Of a stretch of DNA of 64,000 nt, positions 56,501 to 64,000 are shown piece by piece (within the stretch, counting starts at the first letter, position 1; each line of letters opens with the position of its first letter). Under the pieces are notes generated by a model that ran no database searches, had not been told where the DNA came from, and was given only the letters and a program-made list of their open reading frames with translations. Source of the stretch: Hemibagrus wyckioides (Eukaryota > Chordata > Actinopteri > Siluriformes > Bagridae); NCBI RefSeq assembly GCF_019097595.1, contig NC_080715.1, positions 25,848,855-25,912,854 on the forward strand, written 5' to 3'. A program made the translations under genes and the position numbers.

Positions 56501-59500
56501 TGTGTGTGTAATGGTCTTAGTGTGTGTAATGGTGTTAGTGTGTGTAATGGTGTTAGTATTTGTAATGGTGTTAGTGTGTGTAATGGTGTTAGTATTTGTA
56601 ATGGTGTTAGTGTGTGTGTAATGGTGTTAGTGTATGTGTAATGGTGTTAGTGTGTGTGTGTGTAATGGTGTTAGTGTGTGTGTAATGGTGTTAGTGTGTG
56701 TGTGTAATGGTGTTAGTGTGTGTGTAATGGTGTTAGTGTGTGTGTAATGGTCTTAGTGTGTGTAATGGTGTTAGTGTATGTGTAATGGTCTTAGTGTGTG
56801 TGTGTGTGTAATGGTGTTAGTTTGTGTAATGGTGTTAGTGTGTGTGTAATGGTGTTAGTGTGTGTTTAATGGTGTTAGTGTGTGTGTAATGGTGTTAGTG
56901 TGTGTGTGTGTAATGGTGTTAGTGTGTGTGTAATGGTGTTAGTGTGTGTGTGTAATGGTGTTAGTGTGTGTGTGTGTAATGGTGTTAGTGTGTGTGTAAT
57001 GGTGTTAGTGTGTGTGTGTAATGGTGTTAGTGTGTGTTTAATGGTGTTAGTGTGTGTGTAATGGTGTTAGTGTTTGTAATGGTGTTAGTGTGTGTGTATT
57101 GGTGTTAGTGTATGTGTAATGGTGTTAGTGTGTGTAATGGTGTTAGTGTGTGTACTGGTGTTAGTGTGTGTGTAATGGTGTTAGTGTGTGTGTAATGGTG
57201 TTAGTGTTTGTAATGGTGTTAGTGTGTGTGTAATGGTGTTAGTGTGTGTGTGTAATGGTGTTAGTGTGTGTGTAATGGTGTTAGTGTGTGTGTAATGGTC
57301 TTAGTGTGTGTAATGGTGTTAGTGTGTGTAATGGTGTTAGTGTATGTGTAATGGTGTTAGTGTGTGTGTAATGGTCTTAGTGTGTGTAATGGTGTTAGTG
57401 TGTGTGTAATGGTGTTAGTGTGTGTATAATGGTCTTATTGTGTGTAATGGTGTTAGTGTGTGTAATGGTGTTAGTGTATTTGTAATGGTCTTAGTGTGTG
57501 TAATGGTGTTAGTATGTGTAATGGTGTTAGTGTGTGTGTAATGGTGTTAGTGTGTGTGTAATGGTGTTAGTGTGTGTGTGTAATGGTGTTAGTGTGTGTG
57601 TAATGTTGTTAGTGTTTGTAATGGTGTTAGTGTGTGTGTGTAATGGTGTTAGTGTGCGTGTAATGGTGTTAGTGTGTGTGTAATGGTCTTAGTGTGTGTA
57701 ATGGTGTCAGTGTGTGTGTAATGGTGTTAGTGTGTGTGTAATGGTGTTAGTGTTTGTAATGGTGTTAGTGTGTGTGTACTGGTGCTAGTGTGTGTGTAAT
57801 GGTGTTAGTGTTTGTAATGGTGTTAGTGTGTGTGTAATGGTGTTAGTGTATGTGTAATGGTGTTAGTTTATGTGTAATGGTGTTAGTGTGTGTGTTTAAT
57901 CGTGTTAGTGTGTGTAATGGTGTTAGTGTGTGTGTACTGGTGTTAGTGTGTGTGTGTAATGGTGTTAGTGTGTGTAATGGTGTTAGTGTGTGTGTGTGTA
58001 ATGGTGTTAGTGTATGTGTAATGGTGTTAGTGTGTGTGTGTGTAATGGTGTTAGTGTGTGTGTGTAATTGTGTTAGTGTGTGTGATGGTGTTAGTGTGTG
58101 TGTAATGGTGTTAGTGTGTGTGTGTGTAATGGTGTTAGTGTGTGTGTGTAATGGTGTTAGTGTGTGTGTAATGGTGTTAGTGTGTGTGTAATGGTGTTAG
58201 TGTTTGTAATGGTGTTAGTGTATGTGTAATGGTGTTATTGTGTGTGTGTAATGGTGTTAGTGTGTGTAATGGTGTTAGTGTGTTTGTACTGGTGTTAATG
58301 TGTGTGTAATGGTGTTAGTGTGTGTGTAATGGTGTTAGTGTTTGTAATGGTGTTAGTGTGTGTGCATTGGTGTTAGTGTATGTGTAATGGTGTTAGTGTG
58401 TGTGTACTGGTGCTAATATGTGTGTAATGGTGTTAGTATGTGTGTAATTGTGTTAGTGTGTGTGTAATGGTGTTAGTGTATGTGTAATTGTGTTAGTGTG
58501 TGTAATGGTGTTAGTGTGTGTGTAATGGTGTTAGTGTGTGTGTGTAATGGTCTTAGTGTGTGTAATGGTGTTAGTGTGTGTAATGGTGTTAGTATTTGTA
58601 ATGGTGTTAGTGTATGTGTAATGGTGTTAGTGTGTGTGTGTGTAATGGTGTTAGTGTGTGTGTAATGGTGTTAGTGTGTGTGTAATGGTCTTAGTGTGTG
58701 TGTAATGGTCTTAGTGTGTGTAATGGTGTTAGTGTATGTGTAATGGTCTTAGTGTGTGTGTGTGTAATGGTGTTAGTGTGTGTAATGGTGTTAGTGTGTG
58801 TGTGTAATGGTGTTAGTGTGTGTATAATGATGTTAGTGTGTGTAATGGTGTTAGTGTGTGTATAATGGTGTTAGTGTGTGTGTAATGGTCTTAGTGTGTG
58901 TAATGGTGTTAGCGTGTGTGTAATGGTGTTAGTGTATTTGTAATGGTGTTAGCGTGTGTGTAATGGTCTTTGTGTGTGTAATGGTGTCAGCATGTGTAAT
59001 TGTATTAGAGTGTGTAATGGTGTTAGTGTGTGTGTAATGGTGTTAGTGTGTGTAATGGTGTTAGTGTGTGTGTAATGGTGTTAGTGTGTGTAATGGTGTT
59101 AGAGTGTGTAATGGTGTTAGTGTGTGTGTAATGGTGTTAGTGTGTGTGTAATGGTGTTAGTGTGTTTCATGGTGTTAGAGTGTGTTTCATGGTGTTAGTG
59201 TGTGTGTAATGGTGTTAGTGTGTGTGTAATGGTGTTAGTGTGTGTAATGGTGTTAGTGTGTGTAATGGTGTTAGTGTGTGTGTAATGGTGTTATTGTGTG
59301 TAATGGTGTTAGAGTGTGTGTAATAGTGTTAGTGTGTGTGTGTGTGTAATGGTGTTAGTGTATGTGTAATGGTGTTAGTGTGTGTAATGGTGTTAGTGTG
59401 TGTGTAATGGTGTTAGAGTGTGTTTCATGGTGTTAGTGTGTGTGTAATGGTGTTAGTGTGTGTGTGTGTAATGGTGTTAGTGTATGTGTAATGGTGTTAG

Positions 59501-59514
59501 TGTGTGTAATGGTG

Positions 59515-59556
<42 letters not shown>

Positions 59557-60090
59557 GGTGTTAGTGTATGTGCAATGGTGTTAGTGTGTGTAATGGTGTT
59601 AGTGTGTGTGTAATGGTGTTAGTGTATGTGTAATGGTGTTAGTGTGTGTAATGGTGTTAGTGTGTGTAATGGTGTTAGAGTGTGTTTAATGGTGTTAGTG
59701 TGTGTAATGGTGTTAGTGTGTGTGTGTGTGTGTGTGTAATGGTGTTAGTGTGTGTGTAATGGTGTTAGTGTGTGTAATGGTGTTAGTGTGTGTGTAATGG
59801 TGTTAGTGTGTGTAATGGTGTTAGTGTGTGTAATGGTGTTAGAGTGTGTTTAATGGTGTTAGTGTGTGTAATGGTGTTAGTGTGTGTGTAATGGTGTTAG
59901 TGTGTGTAATGGTGTTAGAGTGTGTTTAATGGTGTTAGTGTGTGTAATGGTGTTAGTGTGTGTGTAATGGTGTTAGTGTGTGTAATGGTGTTAGTGTGTG
60001 TAATGGTGTTAGAGTGTGTTTAATGGTGTTAGTGTGTGTAATGGTGTTAGTGTGTGTGTAATGGTGTTAGTTTGTGTAATGGTTTTAGAG
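35583..60090. repeat. 24.5 kb minisatellite, TAATGGTGTTAGTGTGTG units (right arm)
   Basis: An uninterrupted tandem array of roughly 1,250-1,350 copies of an 18-24 base unit. The constant core is AATGGTGTTAGTG and the GT run varies in length. Recurrent variants include ACTGGTGCTAG, AATGGTTTTAG, AATAGTGTTAG, AATGGTCTTAG, AATGATGTTAG and AATGGTGTTAAAG. Blocks of variants recur in the same order at intervals of about 600-920 bases, showing higher-order duplication. Where GT lengths give 18-base units the frame stays open (MVLVCV, CNGVSV), so the listed frames here are artefacts. No gene or other element interrupts the array. Confidence 0.98.
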
Positions 60091-60214
60091 TGTACAGGTG
60101 TTCCTAATAAAATGGCTAGTGAGCGTATGCTCAGTGTTCTGCTGTAGCACGATGCATGCTCCCTGATTCTGGACAGGATAAGATGGGAATGAAGATGAAG
60201 GAAATTCAGACATC

Positions 60215-60226
60215 TCCACCTAGTGG
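60215..60226 (-). promoter_or_regulatory. weak CTCF-like motif
   Basis: The - strand reads CCACTAGGTGGA. This is the core of a CTCF-like motif with a mismatch at the last position. Confidence 0.2.
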
Positions 60227-60492
60227 TGAAAAAATAAAACCAGCCACTGTACACCAAGAACCAAGCTCCGTTCTCATACCACAGGCTCCGGAACCATGGT
60301 CACCATGGTTACTGAATATCAGTATAAATAGAGAGTATTAGAATATATCCAATATTTTAGATATAGAGATGGACCAATCCAACATGACGTCATTTTAATA
60401 CGATGATCGTTGTTTGTATCTTCTCTGCCATTAATATGAAGTTATATGAAGGTGCTATTTGACAGATGTACTGTACTATATTATTCTATATT

Positions 60493-60505
60493 CGCCACCT
60501 AGTGG
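60493..60505 (-). promoter_or_regulatory. CTCF-like motif
   Basis: The - strand reads CCACTAGGTGGCG, which matches the CTCF core consensus closely. It lies 400 bases beyond the end of the large minisatellite. Confidence 0.35.
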
Positions 60506-60612
60506 ACAGAGATAGGAACTTCAGCAAGCAGGAGGAACCATTGAGGTTCACTGGCGCAGCAATCACACTGCCCCTTACTCAGGGGTGGAACAGTGATAGG
60601 AGCCAGAGCCAA

Positions 60613-61025
60613 CACACACCAAACTTCAATCACACACACAAACACACACACACACCAAACTCCAATCACACATATACGTACACACACACACACACACACC
60701 AAACTTCAATCACACACACACCAAACTCCAATCACACATATGCGTACACACACACACGAAACTCCAATCACACACACACACACACACACCAAACTCCAGT
60801 CACAAACACACACACACACACACCAAACTCCTATCACACACACACACACACCAAACTCCAATCACACACACACACACACCAAACTCCAGTCACAAACACA
60901 CACACACACACACCAAACTCCTATCACACACACACACACACCAAACTCCAATCACACACACACACACACACACACACCAAACTCCTATCACACACACACA
61001 CACAAACACCAATCTCCCAACACAA
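60613..61025. repeat. CA-rich minisatellite, ACCAAACTCCAATCACACAC units
   Basis: About 12 copies of a 28-40 base unit consist of CCAAACTCC(A/T)(A/G)TCA plus a CA run of varying length. They produce Thr/His/Pro-rich frames that are not genes. Confidence 0.93.
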
Positions 61026-61699
61026 AACTCCACTTTACATTTAATCTAATGACTTTATAGCTGAAATAAGACCATAAGATCTCTGAAATAAGATCTGAAA
61101 TCTGTGGGATTAACTGAATTATTTGTTTTAATAATCCATTAAAAGAGCCTTTTTGAGTGATGATGTTCACTGTGGGAACCATGTTAGGAACACAGCTGAT
61201 GTTACAGATGTGATTCTATTTAAATAATTGCAATGCTGCATGGACTGCACCCTGACCAGGAGAATGAACTGAATATGTTCATGAATAGTAAAGAGAATAT
61301 AATAGAGAAAATACAAATCTCTTTATAATAATAATAAAGAGAAATAATAATCGTTACTAAAACACAGGCATTAATAAGGTTTCGAATCCACTTCCTGAAT
61401 GCACTTGTGTATAAAACATCTACTCTGTACACAGATCCTACACCTCACTCATCTGTGGGAAACAAACACGAGTGTAATTATGGAATCACCTTAAAACACT
61501 GAAATATCAACACACACACACACAAACACACAGACATGTTGCTCTTGGTGGGTGGTTTGTGCTGCAGCAGGAAGCCTGGGACTGAAAGGTTCTAATGTAC
61601 ACTGTGTGTGTTTCCCTCAGTCACTGTGATGGCATTTAGTGCTGCAAGCTATCATTTAAAAGATGATGTAAAACAAGCATGCAGGTACGGGCAGATAAC

Positions 61700-61760
61700 C
61701 TTCCTGTAATTATGAGATTAAACACACACACACACATACACACACACACACACTCATATA
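61700..61760. repeat. (CA)n microsatellite
   Basis: CA runs at 61721-61753 in AT-rich sequence. Confidence 0.8.
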
Positions 61761-62069
61761 AATAGATTTTAATTCTGTTAAAAGAGGCTGCATCCTAAAT
61801 GTATTCTGATGCTAAATGGTAAATTAAATTAAGGTGAATTTATAGTTTCTAACCTGAGATTTAACTCAACAATGCTATTTTACCTGAAAACATCCTCCAG
61901 TCTCTGTACATTTGCTGTTCATGTTCAGGACTAACGCTAATGAATTCATCAGAAATAAAATATCCCAGCAAATAGAACCGATATTTACCACAGGCAAGAA
62001 TTCACCAGTTTATGGAATCTATGCTTGTTTAATCTGACATTAGCATGGTAGACAAGCTAGCATACACTA

Positions 62070-62341
62070 TATTGCCCCTTAGTTCCAGTGAACAGAACTC
62101 TTAATGCTTCAGCATACCAAGACATTTTGGAAAATTTCATGCTCCCAACTTTGTGAGAACAGTTTGGGGATGCCCCTTTCCTGTTCCAACATGACTGTAC
62201 ACCAGTGCACAAAGCAAAGTCCATAAAGACATGGATGAGAGAGTTTGGTGTGGAGGAACTTGACTGGCATCCACAGAGTCCTGACCTCAACCTGTTAGAA
62301 CACCTATGAGATGAATTAGAGTGGAGAATGTGAGCCAGGCC
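62070..62341 (+). mobile_element. Tc1-like transposase relic, + copy of a fold-back pair
   Basis: One frame reads TLNASAYQDILENFMLPTL, a stop, FGDAPFLFQHDCTPVHKAKS, IKTWMREFGVEELDWHPQSP and DLNLLEHL, a stop, then DELEW. This is the C-terminal catalytic part of a Tc1/mariner DDE transposase: FQHD around the second aspartate and HPQSPDLN...EHL-DELE around the final acidic residue. Two in-frame TGA codons break it. The following sequence is an inverted copy of its first part. Confidence 0.75.
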
Positions 62342-62536
62342 TTCTGGAACAGGAAGGGGTCATCCCCAAACTGTTCACACAAAGTTGGGAGCATGAAATT
62401 TTCCAAAATTTCTTGGTATGCTGAAGCATTAAGAGTTCCTTTCACTGTAATTAGGGGGTCAAGTCCAACCTCTGAAAAACAACACCTGAATTCAATGACT
62501 TGGCGGGGTGTCCCAAAACTTTTGGCAGTATAGTGT
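62342..62536 (-). mobile_element. Tc1-like relic, - copy of the fold-back pair
   Basis: On the - strand this repeats the first part of the preceding copy (TLNASAYQEILENFMLPTLC then EQFGDDPFLFQ). It extends outward through GTTGGACTTGA to the terminal CCAAAAGTTTTGGGACACC. That end is the same as the fragment at 18-131. Confidence 0.75.
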
Positions 62537-62892
62537 ATCTGCATAAATGTAGCCAGTTATCATTAGCAAATTATCCAACCTTCCTGAAAACATGCTTTTT
62601 CGTATTAGACAGTGTTCATGGGGCTTCTATTACACCAAACATTACATTCTTAACCTCAACACTACTCTCCTGTGGATTGTGTATCTATATGGATATAGCT
62701 AGAGTGCTAACTATGAGCATGAGTGATGCTGAAGGGAATGGATGCGTCTCTGTGATTACAGGATGTTCATTCTTATGTTACACTTGGTGTAGTTATAGAA
62801 TTGTATCTGGTTTAACATTACTTTTTACATAAGTTTCTCCAGTTTTCTACCAAGAGCCTCATTCCTGTAGGTCAAGCCTCTCTCATTATTGT

Positions 62893-62930
62893 ACAATGTG
62901 CTCTTGTTACCACTAGATGGACCCAGAGAT
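62893..62930 (+). repeat. 38-base dispersed repeat, copy 1
   Basis: ACAATGTGCTCTTGTTACC then ACTAGATGGACCCAGAGA recurs with few changes at 63569-63606. The core CCACTAGATGG (62910-62920) also resembles a CTCF half-site. Confidence 0.6.
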
Positions 62931-63069
62931 CGATGTTCAGTGGTCAGTTATCAGTGGTCAGCTTGAGTAGTGTGATAAGTTCTTTCATTAAACCAGCTCT
63001 AGATTTCCAGCAACAAAATTCTATTACTTAATAAACTGCACATGCTGTTGCATGACACGGTACTGATGG

Positions 63070-63071
63070 AC

Positions 63072-63107
<36 letters not shown>

Positions 63108-63112
63108 GTCAG
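63070..63112. repeat. (ATCA)n microsatellite
   Basis: An ATCA run passes into GTCA units. Confidence 0.92.
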
Positions 63113-63540
63113 TCAGTTCTACAACCTTGTTTCCAATTAAGTCAATTAAGTAGCACTATAACACTATAAATAATCTATGGTAACAGCTGATTCACAGGGG
63201 TGTGTATGGGCCACATAAATGGGTAAGAAAAGAAAACCATTGTTGCTGTTGGTGAATTTTTTTTCTTGTTTATTTTATATTTATGAAGGAAGGAGTCTCC
63301 AGTGCCAGCGGTTTATTAGAGTATGATGTCTTTCTTTGATGTCAAAGATTTTCCTTTCCATGATTACTGTAATTCTATTCTTTACTCCACCTTGTCGTTG
63401 ACTGTCCTTTAATAGCACGTGCATTTGCTAGTTTTATGATTTGCTTTATTAAAGAATGACGCCATACTCCTGCCACGCCCTGTCACGAGTCTCACTTCAA
63501 ACCGTGTTTTAAACTGGAACCTGTTAGATTTTATATTACT

Positions 63541-63567
63541 AGGGTTAGGGTTATCGTTAGGGTTAGG
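63541..63567. repeat. short interstitial telomere-like repeat
   Basis: AGGGTTAGGGTTATCGTTAG followed by GGTTAGG gives four TTAGGG-type units, one altered. Confidence 0.7.
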
Positions 63568-63568
63568 A

Positions 63569-63606
63569 ACAATATGTTCCTCTTACCACTAGATGGACCC
63601 AGAGAG
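63569..63606 (+). repeat. 38-base dispersed repeat, copy 2
   Basis: The second copy of the 62893-62930 sequence, in the same orientation, directly after the telomere-like units. Confidence 0.6.
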
Positions 63607-63837
63607 TTAATTTTCAGATTATCATCAATGCAGTGAATAAGGAGGGGAATTAATAAGAAGACTCTATCGTTTCTTTCTGTGTGTTATCGATATCATCAGC
63701 AGTCGATCATTATATCTGTTAAAACTGTTACCTGTAACCCAACCCTAACACTCACACCAAGCTGCACAGACCCACTACTGAGACCTTCAAGCTAACCTGC
63801 TATCCTCAAGCCTGCTGCTGGTGCTGTTAGAACCAGC

Positions 63838-63912
63838 CAAATATCTAATAATAATTAGATATTTGATAAGATATTAGATAATATATTAGATAATTAGATA
63901 ATATATTTATCA
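63838..63912. repeat. AT-rich tandem repeat
   Basis: Irregular units of TTAGATAATATA and AATTAGATATTTGAT. No gene content. Confidence 0.75.
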
Positions 63913-64000
63913 GTAAACCCACTGCTGGTGACCTGATAAACCTCTAATCCATAATCCCACTCCCGGCATGAATCTTTAACCCTGCTGCATGTGAACTATA

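Larger units (their letters stand above)
60091..64000. other. right flank without recognised genes
   Basis: The stretch from the end of the large array to the window end contains no supported exon. It holds repeats and relics listed separately. The text immediately after the array (GTGTTCCTAATAAAATGG) resembles the end of a common teleost dispersed repeat, but I cannot name it. Confidence 0.5.

Noticed and set aside
39119..58665. Open frames of Cys-Asn-Gly-Val-Ser-Val / Met-Val-Leu-Val-Cys-Val repeats on the + strand
   Set aside because: They arise only where the minisatellite unit is 18 bases (or a frame-compatible length) long. They start and stop with array variants, show no splice or start context, and have no codon bias distinct from the repeat.
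35583..60090. The whole array as an assembly artefact
   Set aside because: The array carries many ordered sequence variants and higher-order blocks that are not exact copies, which argues for real sequence. The exact length may still be wrong and needs spanning reads.
60466..61060. 192- and 155-codon Thr/His-rich + strand frames
   Set aside because: They are translations of the CA-rich minisatellite. Two different frames over the same DNA are equally long, which argues against coding.

Overview
The window is vertebrate nuclear DNA, almost certainly from a teleost fish. Genes are split into exons with GT-AG introns, simple-sequence repeats are very abundant, and relics of Tc1/mariner-like and L1-like elements are present. 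Two protein-coding genes can be read. Most of the listed open frames are shadows of repeats or chance frames.

Left part (1-2.2 kb): the last two coding exons and 3' UTR of a + strand gene whose C-terminus fits ccdc138. The rest of that gene lies left of the window. A mostly non-coding intergenic stretch follows (2.2-9.3 kb) with degraded transposon fragments.

Centre (about 9.3-35.3 kb): a complete edar gene (ectodysplasin A receptor, a TNF-receptor-superfamily member) on the - strand. I could join eleven coding exons across consistent intron phases into an uninterrupted 457-residue receptor. It has a signal peptide, a cysteine-rich ectodomain, one transmembrane helix, a cytoplasmic linker and a C-terminal death domain. 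A likely non-coding first exon and promoter sit near 35.15-35.5 kb, so intron 1 is about 12.5 kb. ccdc138 and edar are arranged tail to tail, as I recall for the human locus.

Intron 1 carries three striking arrays: a 2.6 kb minisatellite of 14-bp TTTAAA-containing units (26.48-29.08 kb), a GATA/GACA array with a higher-order pattern (31.16-31.79 kb), and a 1.45 kb minisatellite of ACTAACACCATTACAC-type units (32.1-33.57 kb).

Right part (35.58-60.09 kb): a single 24.5 kb minisatellite of TAATGGTGTTAGTGTGTG-type units, about 38% of the window. Its unit is the reverse complement of the unit in the 32.1-33.57 kb array. The putative edar promoter and exon 1 therefore lie in a 2 kb spacer between two inverted arms of one repeat family. 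This is the most unusual structure in the window. CTCF-like motifs lie beside the large array on both sides.

Right flank (60.1-64 kb): no gene seen. It holds a CA-rich minisatellite, a fold-back Tc1-like relic whose terminal sequence also occurs at the extreme left of the window, a short telomere-like repeat, and AT-rich tandem sequence.

Functionally, edar encodes the membrane receptor for ectodysplasin A, which signals through EDARADD to NF-kB in development of skin appendages (in fish: scales, fin rays, teeth). The family identity of edar is certain from the residues. The ccdc138 identity rests on the C-terminal residues plus remembered synteny.
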